DNA of 64,000 bases, taken from positions 1 to 64,000 of the forward strand of contig JAEZFL010000058.1 in assembly GCA_023417515.1 (NCBI GenBank), written 5' to 3'. Under the pieces are notes generated by a model. It did no database searches. It saw nothing but the letters and a program-made list of their open reading frames with translations, and was not told where the DNA came from. The position numbers and the translations under genes are program-made. Below, one piece after another: positions 16,897 to 27,722 of the stretch. How positions within the stretch are numbered: the first letter of the stretch is position 1; each line of letters begins with the position of its first letter. Origin of the DNA: Pseudomonadota bacterium (lineage in GTDB: Bacteria; Pseudomonadota; Alphaproteobacteria; Sphingomonadales; Sphingomonadaceae).

Positions 16897-17553
16897 GTGA
16901 GCAGCGAACTGATCGACGACGTGGAATGGCGGCTGACGGACGGGCCGGTGCCCTATCCCGAGGCGTTGGCCGAGATGGACTCGCGAAGCGCGGCGATCCG
17001 CGCCGGCACCGCCCGCGAGCTCGTCTGGCTGCTCGAGCATCCGCCCCTGTTCACCGCCGGCACCAGCGCCGATCCCGCCGAATTGTTCAACCCGCAGGGC
17101 TTCCCGGTTTATGATGCCGGGCGCGGCGGCCGCTACACCTATCACGGCCCCGGCCAGCGCGTCGGCTATATCCTTCTCGACCTCGACAGGCGCGGCCGCG
17201 ACGTGCGCCGTTTCGTCCATTCGCTCGAAGCCTGGCTGATCGAGTCACTGGGCGAGGTCGGCGTGGAGGCATGGGCGGTGCCGGAGCGAATCGGCATCTG
17301 GACGAAGGACGCCGAGGGCCGGGAGGCCAAGATCGGGGCGATCGGCGTGCGCGTCCGGCGCTGGGTGACGACCCACGGCTTCGCGCTCAACGTGGCCCCG
17401 AAACTTTCGGACTTCTCAGGGATCGTCCCGTGCGGTATTTCCGACTTTCCGGTCACGAGCCTGGAAGCAATCGGGCTCGCGAACGAAGGGGGGAAGCTGG
17501 ACCTGGCACTTAGGAACAAATTCGCCGATTTCGTCGGCATGCTCGCCGCGTAA
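16897..17553 (+). CDS. lipB: Lipoyl(octanoyl) transferase
   Basis: 218 residues. It moves octanoyl groups from acyl-carrier protein to lipoyl domains of 2-oxoacid dehydrogenases. Motifs: [20 protein letters not shown], the catalytic Lys in [18 protein letters not shown], and the acyl-accepting Cys in [18 protein letters not shown] start at 16897, giving the usual family length; upstream in-frame sequence is unrelated. No lipA lies nearby in this window. Confidence 0.95.
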   Translation: MSSELIDDVEWRLTDGPVPYPEALAEMDSRSAAIRAGTARELVWLLEHPPLFTAGTSADPAELFNPQGFPVYDAGRGGRYTYHGPGQRVGYILLDLDRRGRDVRRFVHSLEAWLIESLGEVGVEAWAVPERIGIWTKDAEGREAKIGAIGVRVRRWVTTHGFALNVAPKLSDFSGIVPCGISDFPVTSLEAIGLANEGGKLDLALRNKFADFVGMLAA

Positions 17554-17563
17554 CGAAGCGGGC

Positions 17564-17590
17564 TTGAGGGCAGTTTCCTTTCCGTATAAG
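17564..17590 (+). promoter_or_regulatory. Predicted sigma-70-like promoter for the Met/Asn-rich lipoprotein
   Basis: TATAAG (17585-17590) follows TTGAGG (17564-17569) by 15 bases, or CTTGAG by 16. The leader to the lipoprotein ATG is about 60 bases and contains AGGGAGCAA as ribosome binding site. The sites start right after the lipB stop. Confidence 0.4.
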
Positions 17591-17656
17591 TGTGCAAACC
17601 GATTTGGGCAGAAACGGGCCAACCCGACCAAATCTTCTATCTAGGGAGCAATTCGA

Positions 17657-17926
17657 ATGCGTGACATCATCATCAAGGCGTCCATGATCGCTGGTGCGGC
17701 CCTGCTCGTCACCGCCTGCGGCGAGACGGCCACCAACAACACCACCGCCAACACCATGGGCGGCGAGTACAACACCACCGACACCATGGGCAACATGGGC
17801 GACATGAACACCATGGGCACCACCATGGACGGCAACATGTCGACCGACACCAACATGTCGGGCAACATCTCGGTCAACACCTCGACCGGCAACGTCTCGG
17901 GCAACGTGTCGACCAACGGCATGTAA
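17657..17926 (+). CDS. Met/Asn/Thr-rich small lipoprotein
   Basis: 89 residues. Signal peptide with lipobox VTAC (Cys21). The mature 68 residues are a low-complexity mix of Asn, Thr, Met, Gly and Ser, with no aromatic residue except one Tyr. Short units such as TMG, NMG and NMS recur and give eleven Met in the whole protein. It has its own promoter-like element and a perfect terminator, so it is probably a monocistronic, well-expressed surface or periplasmic protein. A metal-binding role through Met clusters is conceivable but unproven. Confidence 0.8.
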   Translation: MRDIIIKASMIAGAALLVTACGETATNNTTANTMGGEYNTTDTMGNMGDMNTMGTTMDGNMSTDTNMSGNISVNTSTGNVSGNVSTNGM

Positions 17927-17950
17927 GCTTTCGCTCCTTGCGAGTGCTTG

Positions 17951-17985
17951 AAAGGGCCGCCGGGCGACCGGCGGCCCTTTCTCGT
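17951..17985 (+). terminator. Rho-independent terminator
   Basis: Perfect 13-bp stem AAAGGGCCGCCGG / CCGGCGGCCCTTT with GCGA loop, followed by CTCGTT. It begins 24 bases after the Met-rich lipoprotein stop. The T-run is short and is partly the stem itself. Confidence 0.85.
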
Positions 17986-18042
17986 TGGGGGAAGCAGCGG
18001 TAAGGCGCTGCGAGGATTCGAGGCAAAGAAGGGAGCAAGCCG

Positions 18043-18417
18043 ATGACGAAATTGCTGTTCGCCGGCGCTTCGGCCGGCCTTCTCCTGCTCTCCGCCTGCG
18101 GCTCGGACCAGGCCGCCGACAATGGCTCCGCCACCGACCTCAACGCCGCCGCCGGAATGCCGCTCGGCAACGACGCCAGCGCGATGGAGGTCGTCGGCAG
18201 CCAGGGTTCCGGGACGCTGCCGATGCCTGCGGCGGCCGAGGCCAATACCGCCGCGCCATCGTCCAATCGCAGCGCAGCGGCGCCGCGCGAGCGCGACCGG
18301 GCGGACGAGACCAACCGCGGCCGCAGCGCGCCGCCACCCGCCGAGGACGTCGACGACAGCCCGCCCGGCGGCGACCGCGGCGGCAATGCCGCGCAAGGCA
18401 ATCTGTCGGGTCTGTGA
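18043..18417 (+). CDS. Small predicted lipoprotein, Ala/Pro/Arg-rich
   Basis: 124 residues. Lipoprotein signal (LLLLSAC, Cys19). The mature region is disordered-looking: Ala/Asn/Gly at first, then a charged stretch (PRERDRADETNRGRS) and a Pro/Asp/Gly-rich tail. No domain is recognised. Ribosome binding site GGGAG lies upstream of ATG 18043. It is separate from the preceding lipoprotein, which has its own terminator. Confidence 0.7.
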   Translation: MTKLLFAGASAGLLLLSACGSDQAADNGSATDLNAAAGMPLGNDASAMEVVGSQGSGTLPMPAAAEANTAAPSSNRSAAAPRERDRADETNRGRSAPPPAEDVDDSPPGGDRGGNAAQGNLSGL

Positions 18418-18567
18418 TCGCAGCCTTGCGCCTTGCTGGCGGGACTCGGCGCAGCTAAACCGTTGCGGCAGCACGGCAGTCGGCGCCCGGACCGCGTTGG
18501 TCTCTTCGGCACCGCCTGCTAGGCTTGCTGCAATGCTCCTGCGTCCAGGAGCCCGGCGGAGTCTGGA

Positions 18568-19248
18568 ATGAAGCATCTCGCGCGCAAATTGACGATCCGA
18601 ATGGCGGCGGCCGCCATTGCCCTTGCCCTGCCCGCCACCGCGCAGGCTCAGCTCTTCTTCACCGATCCCAATTTCGAACGCGGCGCGGTCGAGCCCGGCG
18701 ACGCGATCATCGGCCTCCCGCTGCCTGGCGCCACCCCGGCCGAGCTGCGCGCGGGCCTGCTGTGGAACCTTCGCGCCGGCCTCAACGTGTCGGCGCTGCA
18801 ATGCCAGTTCTCGCGCTACCTGCGCGCGGTCGACAATTACAACGCGATCCTCGACCATCATTCCGAGGAGCTCGCGACCGCCTACAGCACGCTCGAGGGC
18901 TATTTCCGCCGCAACGCCGCCAACCAGCGCGCCGGCCAGCGCGAATTCGACGAGTGGAACACCAGCACCTACCAGAATTTCTCGAGCCTCTATGGCCAGA
19001 TCGGCTTCTGCCAGGTCGCGGCCGACGTCGCCAAGCACGCCCTCGCCCAACCCAAGGGGCAGCTCTTCGAGATCGCCCGCACCCGAATCCGCGAGATGCG
19101 CAGCGCCCTGCGCCCGTCCGGGGACCGCCTGTTCTCCGAGGTCCCAGCGCTCAGCGCCCTGCAGCCGCTGCCTTATACCTTGTTCAGCGGGCCGAGCTGT
19201 GCCGGGCTGCGCGGCCGCGACCTGCGCCGCTGCCAGGAATCACGGTAG
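18568..19248 (+). CDS. Secreted hypothetical protein
   Basis: 226 residues. Signal peptide ends ALPATAQAQ (cut after AQA). The mature protein is mostly helical with conserved-looking LQCQFSRYLRAVDNYNAIL and a long central helical region. Four Cys (in LQCQF, GFCQVA, PSCAGL, RRCQES) could form two periplasmic disulfides. No family is recognised. The stop overlaps the convergent queE gene by 9 bases. Confidence 0.75.
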   Translation: MKHLARKLTIRMAAAAIALALPATAQAQLFFTDPNFERGAVEPGDAIIGLPLPGATPAELRAGLLWNLRAGLNVSALQCQFSRYLRAVDNYNAILDHHSEELATAYSTLEGYFRRNAANQRAGQREFDEWNTSTYQNFSSLYGQIGFCQVAADVAKHALAQPKGQLFEIARTRIREMRSALRPSGDRLFSEVPALSALQPLPYTLFSGPSCAGLRGRDLRRCQESR

Positions 19249-19866
19249 TCCGATCAGCTTGTGGGTCTGCACGCCGAGGCGCCAGCGCGGCTCGGCCATG
19301 ACCAGTGCGATCGCCGCCTGAAGCGAGGCCTCGCGCTCCGGGCCGTCGAGCGGCTGGATGATGAAATGACGAAAATCCCAGCCGAGCAATTCGGCCGGGT
19401 CGATGCCCGACTGCGGCCACACCAGCTTCAATTCGTCGCCTGAGCGCTGGACCACCGGGTTGGCGCCCTTGGGGCTGACGCAGATCCAGTCGAGCCCGGC
19501 CGGCGCGGCCTGGGTGCCGTTGGTCTCTACCGCAACTTCGAAGCCGCGCGCGTGGAGCGCCGCGATCAACTCGGGATCGGCCTGGAGCAAGGGCTCGCCG
19601 CCGGTCATCACCACCAGCGGACGGGCGCCCTCGCCCCACAGCGCCGCGACCCTGTCGGCGAGCGCCTCGGCCTCGTAGCGGCCGCCATTCTCGCCATCCA
19701 TGCCGACGAAATCGGTGTCGCAGAAGGTGCATTGGGCGGTGGCGCGGTCCTGCTCGCGGCCGGTCCACAAATTGCAACCGGCGAAGCGCAGGAACACGGC
19801 GCGACGGCCGGCCTGCATCCCCTCCCCTTGAAGGGTCAGGAAGATTTCCTTGACCGCGTAGCTCAT
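19240..19866 (-). CDS. queE: 7-carboxy-7-deazaguanine synthase
   Basis: 208 residues. A radical SAM enzyme converting 6-carboxytetrahydropterin to CDG in queuosine synthesis. Seen: [20 protein letters not shown], then the cluster ligands as C-X14-C-X2-C (CNLWTGREQ...CTFCDTDF), an enlarged spacing typical of a subset of QueE. Also [19 protein letters not shown], and ICVSPKGA. Start ATG 19866 overlaps the queC stop by 4 bases (ATGA), so synthesis is coupled to QueC, the next enzyme of the pathway. Confidence 0.96.
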   Translation of the reverse strand: MSYAVKEIFLTLQGEGMQAGRRAVFLRFAGCNLWTGREQDRATAQCTFCDTDFVGMDGENGGRYEAEALADRVAALWGEGARPLVVMTGGEPLLQADPELIAALHARGFEVAVETNGTQAAPAGLDWICVSPKGANPVVQRSGDELKLVWPQSGIDPAELLGWDFRHFIIQPLDGPEREASLQAAIALVMAEPRWRLGVQTHKLIGLP

Positions 19867-20576
19867 CGCCCGCGCCCCGCAGGGCCGGGAGATGCGGCGT
19901 AGCGGGTCGGGTCCGCGATGCCCGCTTCGTCGAAGCCCCTGGCACGCAGCCGGCAGGAATCGCACAGGCCGCAATGCGCCCCGTCCGGCGTGGGATCGTA
20001 GCAGGACCAGCTCAGCCCCGGATCGATTCCGAGCCGGGCCGCCTCGTGGACGATGTCGGCCTTGGTCATCTCCATCAGCGGCGCGTGGACCCGAAACGCC
20101 TGGCCCTCGACTCCGGCCTTGGTCGCCAGCCGAGCCATCTCCTCGAACGCGCGAACGAACTCAGGCCGGCAATCCGGATATCCCGAATAATCGAGCGCGT
20201 TGATGCCGATGAAGATGTCGCTCGCGCCGGTCGCCTCGGCCAGGCCCAGGCACAAGGTCAGGAAGATCGCGTTGCGCGCCGGCACATAGGTGACCGGAAT
20301 GTCGTCCTCGGCGACGCCACCCTTCGGAACGGCGATGTCGGCGGTCAGCGCCGATCCGCCGAAGCGGCTGAGGTCCAAAGGCAGGACGATGTGGCGCTCG
20401 ACGCCGAGCATGTCGGCGATCCGCACCGAGGCCTCGAGCTCGACCCGGTGGCGCTGGTTGTAATCCACGGTCAGCGAAACGAGGCGGAAGCCCTGCTCGC
20501 GCGCGATCGCGCCGACGGTCATCGAATCGAGACCGCCCGAAAGGAGGATGATCGCCTGCTTGTCGCTCGTCGCCAT
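19863..20576 (-). CDS. queC: 7-cyano-7-deazaguanine synthase
   Basis: 237 residues. It makes preQ0 from CDG and ammonia with ATP. N-terminal PP-loop [14 protein letters not shown] (about 9-22), [45 protein letters not shown], and C-terminal zinc site Cys in SWSCYDPT and HCGLCDSC. The ATG at 20576 is chosen; an upstream TTG at 20612 adds an unconserved 12 residues. It forms an operon with queE. No preQ1 riboswitch consensus is seen upstream. Confidence 0.95.
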   Translation of the reverse strand: MATSDKQAIILLSGGLDSMTVGAIAREQGFRLVSLTVDYNQRHRVELEASVRIADMLGVERHIVLPLDLSRFGGSALTADIAVPKGGVAEDDIPVTYVPARNAIFLTLCLGLAEATGASDIFIGINALDYSGYPDCRPEFVRAFEEMARLATKAGVEGQAFRVHAPLMEMTKADIVHEAARLGIDPGLSWSCYDPTPDGAHCGLCDSCRLRARGFDEAGIADPTRYAASPGPAGRGR

Positions 20577-20637
20577 GGCGGCGCAGCTAGGGATTGCGGC
20601 CGCGATACTCAACCGTGGCCCCTTCCCGAACAGAAAC

Positions 20638-20658
20638 GGGCCGCCCAGTGGACGGCCC
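20638..20658 (-). terminator. Terminator-like hairpin between hslO and queC
   Basis: GGGCCG / CGGCCC stem with further inner pairing (TCC/GGG), followed on the minus strand by GTTTCTGTT. It lies about 60 bases before the queC ATG and could end hslO transcripts or attenuate queC. Confidence 0.45.
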
Positions 20659-20678
20659 AGTTTGGCTGCAAGAGCCTT

Positions 20679-20720
20679 CTAGGGAGGAAAGCGTGTCCAT
20701 CGGACACCCGTCCTCCCTAG
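20679..20720. other. Long two-part inverted repeat between hslO and queC
   Basis: Outer arms CTAGGGAGGA / TCCTCCCTAG (10 bp, perfect) enclose inner arms GTGTCC / GGACAC around ATC, with small bulges between. Together they form a 42-base cruciform or RNA hairpin 53 bases after the hslO stop. There is no T-run on either side, so a simple terminator is not certain. Confidence 0.6.
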
Positions 20721-20772
20721 CGCCAAATGGCTAAACCGCGGCTTAACGCGACCGACCGGAGGAGCCCGTCGG

Positions 20773-21696
20773 TCAGAGGTCGCCGGCCGCGATCGGGAAG
20801 CTTCTCGAGCAGAATTCGCAATCGACGCTGATCACGCCATTCTCGTCGGCCATGTCCGCGCGCTCCTCCGCGCTGAAGCGGCCGATCACGCCGCGGATAT
20901 GCTCCGCGCTGCAGCGGCAGCCGCGGACGAGGGGGACCGACGCGAGGATGCGCACCTCCTCCTCCTCGTTGAACAGCCGCCACAGCAGGGTCTCGACCGG
21001 CAGGTCGAGGTCGAACAATTCGTTCGAGCGGATCGTTTCGGCGAGGATGCGGACATGCTCCCATTCGGGGTGGTCGAGCCGGGTGTGAAGCCGCTCGCGT
21101 CCTTCCTCGCCCTCCGGCAGATGCTGGAGCAGGAGTCCGCCGGCGACATGGCCGGTGTCGTCGATGGCGATCCGCACCAGGCTCGGAATCTGCTCGGACT
21201 GGGCGAAGAAGCTCTGCGCCGCCTCCGCCAGGCTGTCGCCCTCCAGCGGAACGATGCCCTGGTAGCGCTCCCGAGTCGCAGTCTGGTCGAAGGTGATGGC
21301 GAGATAGCCCTTGCCGAACAGCTTCTCGAGGCTGGGCAGCGCCGGAGTCTCGGCGAGCCGCTCCATGTCGAAACGGACATAGCCGCGAAGCTCGCCGCCG
21401 CGATAGTCGCACACCAGCAGGTCGACGATGCCGGCCTCGGTCTGCGCCTGGACGGTGAGCTGGCCGCCGGCATCCTTGAGCATCGCTCCGAGCAATGCGG
21501 TCAGGGTCAATGCCTCCGACAGGATGCGCGCGATCGGCGCCGGATAGGCATGCGCCGACAGCACCTCGTCTAGCACCGGCCCGAGGCGAACGAGACGCCC
21601 GCGCGCATGGCGCTGCGGCAAGGTGAAGCCAATCGCCTCGTCGAGATTGGTGGCCGAGGCGGGGAAAGGAGAAGGTTTCGAAGACATCGCGGCCAT
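20773..21696 (-). CDS. hslO: Hsp33 redox-regulated chaperone
   Basis: 307 residues. A cytoplasmic holdase switched on by oxidation. Seen: N-terminal Hsp33 fold (RGRLVRLGPVLDEVLSAH, TALLGAML, GGQLTVQAQTE, VCDYRGGELRGYVRF), LEKLFGKGYLAITFD, and the C-terminal zinc redox switch GCRCS...CEFC, the four Cys of the family. It starts at ATG 21696; an ATG three codons later is equally possible. Adjacent to the broken antitoxin gene; not obviously in an operon. Confidence 0.95.
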   Translation of the reverse strand: MAAMSSKPSPFPASATNLDEAIGFTLPQRHARGRLVRLGPVLDEVLSAHAYPAPIARILSEALTLTALLGAMLKDAGGQLTVQAQTEAGIVDLLVCDYRGGELRGYVRFDMERLAETPALPSLEKLFGKGYLAITFDQTATRERYQGIVPLEGDSLAEAAQSFFAQSEQIPSLVRIAIDDTGHVAGGLLLQHLPEGEEGRERLHTRLDHPEWEHVRILAETIRSNELFDLDLPVETLLWRLFNEEEEVRILASVPLVRGCRCSAEHIRGVIGRFSAEERADMADENGVISVDCEFCSRSFPIAAGDL

Positions 21697-21738
21697 ATAG
21701 GGGCGACGTGGCGGGGATTCAGCCCCCTGTGGGGTGGG

Positions 21739-22026
21739 TCAATCGTCGAACAGCGCCGTCACGTCGCGCGAGCCGTGGATCGCCTTTCCCCGGCTGATCA
21801 CGTCATCAATCACGTCTCGCGTGAACGGACGCGGCTCGCCGCTTGCGAGCGCCTCGTCCACCAGATGCTTGAGGCGCTTGATCTCGGCTTAGGGGCGTCG
21901 GCTCCACGCCTGGAGCGCCTCGCGAACCACGTCGTTCGAGTTGGAATAATCGCCGCTCGCCACCGCCGCATCGATATCCCGCGCCAGCTCCTCGGTGACG
22001 TCCACGCTGATCTGAACCGCGCCCAT
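21739..22026 (-). pseudogene. ParD/CopG-like antitoxin interrupted by an in-frame TAA
   Basis: The first 45 codons give a ribbon-helix-helix start: VQISVDVTEELARDIDAAV, then ASGDYSNSNDVVREALQAW. After SRRP comes TAA (21889-21891), and the same frame continues for 49 codons with AEIKRLKHLVDEALASGEP and ends in TALFDD and TGA. That continuation is what ParD-type antitoxins carry after VVREALRxW: the helix and the toxin-binding tail. So one point change appears to have truncated a full-length gene of about 95 codons. No ParE-like toxin adjoins it. The N-terminal DNA-binding part may still be made. Confidence 0.7.
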
Positions 22027-22073
22027 CTGACCTCCGATCGAGACGTCAAGCCTAGCCGGCCATGGCGCACGGT

Positions 22074-24310
<2,237 letters not shown>

Positions 24311-24502
24311 CGTGGCGAACTCCTGTGGGCGGCCGGTTGGGGATTTGCGGCCGCTATAGGGGGTCGGTCGAACGAGCGTCAAATGCCGCGTCAGGCAAAG
24401 GGTGCCAGCCGGCCCGCCCCGAACACGTTCCCCCGCGCCCTGGCCGGCGCGGGGAAATCTGGAGTCAATCGAGATCGATGGACTTGGCCTCAGGCGGAGT
24501 CG

Positions 24503-24886
24503 TTACCAGCGGCCGCGGCGACCGTCTCGGCGCTCGTCGCGGATCCGTTCGCGCAGATTGCCGATCCGATTCTCGATGTCCCGCACCTCGCCGCGGCTCA
24601 GCCCGTTGCGGGCGGCGCGGTTGAGACGCTGGTGCAGATTGGCGGCCTGCTGGCGCAGCGAGCGATACTCGCCGGGCGAGATGGCGCGGCGCTGGGCCGA
24701 ACGCTCGATGCGCTGCTCCAGCTGACTGATCTGCTGGTGGAAACGCTGAACGAGGCCGCGATCGCCCGGATAGCCATAATGGCCCCGCTGACTGTAGCCC
24801 TGGCCACCATAATAGCCCTGAGCAGCAGCCGGCATAGCGGTGACGGCGGCCGAAGCGACGGCGACGGAGATGAGAAGCTTACGCAT
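24503..24886 (-). CDS. Small secreted coiled-coil protein
   Basis: 127 residues. Signal peptide MRKLLISVAVASAAVTAMPA, cut after AAA-Q. A short Gly/Tyr/Gln-rich segment (about 24-42) precedes a helical, Arg/Gln/Leu heptad-like region (LVQRFHQQISQLEQRIERS, LRQQAANLHQRLNRAA, IENRIGNLRERIRDERR). No enzyme motif. Similar small periplasmic proteins of unknown function are common in sphingomonads. GGAGGCATTGTT precedes the ATG. Monocistronic by position. Confidence 0.75.
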   Translation of the reverse strand: MRKLLISVAVASAAVTAMPAAAQGYYGGQGYSQRGHYGYPGDRGLVQRFHQQISQLEQRIERSAQRRAISPGEYRSLRQQAANLHQRLNRAARNGLSRGEVRDIENRIGNLRERIRDERRDGRRGRW

Positions 24887-24969
24887 AACAATGCCTCCTT
24901 GAAAAACTGCAGGAGGAATTACCGTGCCGGACCTGTTACGACTCTGAATGGCTCCGACAGTCGCCGTTC

Positions 24970-24992
24970 ATCCTCCCCGGCACGGGGAGGAT
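24970..24992. other. Short perfect hairpin abutting the ABC permease stop
   Basis: ATCCTCCCCG-GCA-CGGGGAGGAT, a 10-bp stem touching the TAA of the permease gene. Its arms resemble the end hairpins of the subtype A repeats. No T-run follows on the minus strand, so termination would be weak; it may be an isolated repeat arm. Confidence 0.5.
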
Positions 24993-25829
24993 TTACGAGC
25001 GGATTCGCCAGCCGCGCTTGAGGAGCAGGTAGGTCAGCGCGCCGAGCCCGACGTTGATCGCCAGCAAGAGCCCGGCGCCGAGCAACACCGGCGAATCCGA
25101 CGCCCCGACGAAGCCGTAGCGGAAGCCCGAGATGACGTAGAAGAAGGGGTTGGCGTGGCTGATCGTCCTGAAGGCCGGCGCCAGCGCGTCGATCGAGTAG
25201 AAGGTGCCCGACAGCAGCGACAGCGGCGCCACGACGAAATTGGTGACCGCCGCGGCATGGTCGAACTTCTCCGCCCACATCGACGTCAGCAAGCCGAGCA
25301 GGCCGAGCATCACCGAGCCCATCAGCCCGAACCAGATCACCGCCCACAGATGCTTCGGCCAGATGTGGACGCCGGGCCACAGCAGCATTGCGGCCCACAC
25401 CGCCAGTCCGACGAGCAATGCGCGCGTCACCGCCGCCCCGAGCAGCGCCGCGATCAGCTCCATCGTCGACAAGGGCGGCATCAGATAATCGACGATCGTC
25501 CCCTGTATCTTGCCGATCAGAAGGGAGAAGCTCGCATTGGCGAAGCTGTTCTGGATCATTCCCATGACGATGAGGCCGGGCGCGATGAAATCGGCGAAGG
25601 CGACCCCCGTGCCGGCGAGATTCACCTCGCGCCGCGACCCCAGCGCGACCGTGAAGATGGCGAGGAACAACATGGTGGTGACCGCGGGCGCCCAGATCGT
25701 CTGCAGCTGCACCTTGAAGAAACGCCGCACTTCCTTCACATAAAGGGTCTTGAGGCCGCCCCAATTGACGTTCCGGATGACCGGAACGCCGGGATCGGCC
25801 TGCACCCATTTCGAAGTCTCGCTGTCCAT
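24993..25829 (-). CDS. ABC-2 type transporter permease
   Basis: 278 residues. About six membrane helices after a cytoplasmic start (GGLKTLYVKEVRRFFKVQLQ, then IWAPAVTTMLFLAIF). The ABC-2 signature region is seen as FADFIAPGLIVMGMIQNSFAN, PLSLLSGTFYSIDALAPAFR and HANPFFYVISGFRYGF. Relatives export drugs, lipids or polysaccharide with a separate ATPase. No ATP-binding subunit gene lies next to it; it is divergent from gcrA with a 62-base gap. Start ATG 25829. Confidence 0.88.
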   Translation of the reverse strand: MDSETSKWVQADPGVPVIRNVNWGGLKTLYVKEVRRFFKVQLQTIWAPAVTTMLFLAIFTVALGSRREVNLAGTGVAFADFIAPGLIVMGMIQNSFANASFSLLIGKIQGTIVDYLMPPLSTMELIAALLGAAVTRALLVGLAVWAAMLLWPGVHIWPKHLWAVIWFGLMGSVMLGLLGLLTSMWAEKFDHAAAVTNFVVAPLSLLSGTFYSIDALAPAFRTISHANPFFYVISGFRYGFVGASDSPVLLGAGLLLAINVGLGALTYLLLKRGWRIRS

Positions 25830-25891
25830 CGGCGCCGTCGCTAGTCGCTGCCGGGGACCCAAGCAAGCTTCGTCCCTGGAGACTGTTTTCA

Positions 25892-26593
25892 ATGTCGTGG
25901 ACCGACGAGCGGATCGATCGCCTGAAGGAAATGTGGAGCCGCGGAATGACCGCGAGCCAGATCGCCGAGGAGCTCGGCGCGGTGTCGCGCAACGCGGTGA
26001 TCGGCAAGGCGCACCGCCTCGGCCTGCAGTCGCGGCCGTCGCCGGTGAAGCCCAACGAGGCGGCGCCCGCCCCGGCCCCTGCCGCCGCACCTGCTGCACC
26101 GACCGCCGAGCCCGCCGCCGACTCCGCCGCGGCGCCCGTCGACGTGCTGTCGGCGACGACGCTGGACGTGCCCGGCGAGCCTCCGTTCGATCTCAAGGAC
26201 GAGGATGAGGCTGACCAGGCGCCGCCGCCCGCCGCCGCCGCTCCGGCACCGCGCACGCCGCTGGCCCGCTCGATCGGCCCCGGCGGCTTCGAGCGCCAGA
26301 TGCCCGGCGAGCAGCAGGCGCCGATCCCGCCGGCGCCGCCGCGCCGACTGGTGCCGGCTAAGCCGAGCCCCGAGATCGCCGACAAGACCAGCCTGCTCGA
26401 TCTCAACGAGCGCATCTGCAAATGGCCGATCGGCCATCCCGGTGAGCCCGATTTCCATTTCTGTGGGCGTTCGGCCAATCCCGGCTTTCCTTATTGCGTC
26501 GAGCATTGCGGAATCGCCTATCAGGCGCAGCTGCCGCGCCGCGACCGCAAGCCCCCGCCCCCGCTCCCGTTCGGCGGCCCGCGCGCGCGCTGA
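25892..26593 (+). CDS. gcrA: GcrA cell-cycle regulator
   Basis: 233 residues. GcrA binds sigma-70 and methylated GANTC sites to activate cell-cycle genes in alphaproteobacteria. N-terminal helix-turn-helix MSWTDERIDRLKEMWSRGMT then SQIAEELGAVSRNAVIGKAH (1-45). A long Pro/Ala linker (about 55-160) follows, and then the sigma-interacting C-terminal domain CKWPIGHPGEPDFHFCGR with SANPGFPYCVEHC. The linker makes it longer than Caulobacter GcrA (about 170). A GANTC site was not identified upstream. Confidence 0.95.
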   Translation: MSWTDERIDRLKEMWSRGMTASQIAEELGAVSRNAVIGKAHRLGLQSRPSPVKPNEAAPAPAPAAAPAAPTAEPAADSAAAPVDVLSATTLDVPGEPPFDLKDEDEADQAPPPAAAAPAPRTPLARSIGPGGFERQMPGEQQAPIPPAPPRRLVPAKPSPEIADKTSLLDLNERICKWPIGHPGEPDFHFCGRSANPGFPYCVEHCGIAYQAQLPRRDRKPPPPLPFGGPRAR

Positions 26594-26651
26594 CGGTCGA
26601 GCGTCCGGAAAATCGGAAGCATAGGCGGACCGAAACCTGTAAGCGAAGGCG

Positions 26652-27713
26652 ATGACCCGGTGGGATACTTATCGCCAGATCGCCGCTTGGCTGCGCCCTG
26701 TAGCCGCCGGGGAAGCGCCGTCGAACCCGATTGATCCGCCAGCGTGGGAGAAGGTGGTCGCCGCGGCCAGCGATCAGCTCGTCACGCCGGCCCTTTCCTT
26801 CACGCTTCAGGACGCGACCTGGGTAGCGAAAGACGTGGCGGACTATTTCGCCGGCATCCTCGAGCTGAACCGGATTCGCGACCGCGAGATGCGCGCGCAT
26901 CTGGAGGCGGCGTTGCGCGCGATGAACGGACTCGGCATCAAGCCAGGGTTGCTGAAGGGCGCCGCTTTCCTGGCCGACGACTGCTATCCCGAACCCGGCA
27001 TCCGGGTCACGGCGGACCTCGATCTGCTCGTGGCCGAGGACCAGATCCAGGCCGCCTCGCAGGCGTTGCGGGAGGTGGGGTACGAGCCTCAGGTCGCCAC
27101 TGGGACGCCGCTCAGCCACCATCACCTTCCGGCGCTTCGCCACGTCGAAAGCGGGTTGTCGGTCGAGCTGCATCGCAACCCGGTGGAATGGGAGCTTTCC
27201 GGCCTCCTCGACGCGGATTCCTGGCGGGCCGCAAGCAGTCCGATCGCAGTGGCGGAGACGCGGGCGCTGATGGCCAGTCCGACCGACCGTGTCGTCCATT
27301 GCATCGCCCATGGCCAGATCAGCGACCGGCATTACCGGCGCGGCTACCCGCAATTGCGCACCCTCGTCGATCTGTCGGTGTTGTGCGCGCGCTATCGAGC
27401 CGAAATCGACTGGGCTGACGTGGAGCGCCGGTTCCAGGCCGCGGACTTCGGCCATGTCCTTGCCGGCACGATCGGCCAGCTGGAATTCCTGCTCGGACCG
27501 CATGTTCCCGCCGGCTTGCGCCGCGGCAGCGAACAGGAAGCGGCACGGATGCGCCGCTCCATCACGCGCGGCAGGACAGCGCGAAGGTGGCGTGCGGCGT
27601 GCTGGATGCTCCACGACGCGGCGATCGCCCTGCGGTCGAATCCGTCGCGGCTGGCCACGTCGGTCAGGAAGGGCAGATGGCGTCGGCTCCCGCGCTACGA
27701 CGCGAATTGGTGA
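26652..27713 (+). CDS. Nucleotidyltransferase-family protein (NTP_transf_5-like)
   Basis: 353 residues. The nucleotidyltransferase pocket is seen as LGIKPGLLKGAAFL (Lys102) and RVTADLDLLVAEDQ (Arg118, Asp122, Asp124 as metal ligands), then ELHRNPVEWEL and HCIAHGQ further on. This is the pattern of uncharacterised PF14907 nucleotidyltransferases, which recur beside HPr-kinase-like and PqqD-like genes. In the lasso peptide pseudomycoidin cluster such a protein adds sugars to a phosphorylated C-terminal residue. It converges on the sulfotransferase gene with 9 bases between, at the left end of the peptide-modification region. Confidence 0.8.
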   Translation: MTRWDTYRQIAAWLRPVAAGEAPSNPIDPPAWEKVVAAASDQLVTPALSFTLQDATWVAKDVADYFAGILELNRIRDREMRAHLEAALRAMNGLGIKPGLLKGAAFLADDCYPEPGIRVTADLDLLVAEDQIQAASQALREVGYEPQVATGTPLSHHHLPALRHVESGLSVELHRNPVEWELSGLLDADSWRAASSPIAVAETRALMASPTDRVVHCIAHGQISDRHYRRGYPQLRTLVDLSVLCARYRAEIDWADVERRFQAADFGHVLAGTIGQLEFLLGPHVPAGLRRGSEQEAARMRRSITRGRTARRWRAACWMLHDAAIALRSNPSRLATSVRKGRWRRLPRYDANW

Positions 27714-27722
27714 GGACGAGGA

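Noticed and set aside
20577..20772. preQ1 riboswitch upstream of queC
   Set aside because: No aptamer consensus (A-rich tail with the C-rich loop) could be found; only GC-rich hairpins.
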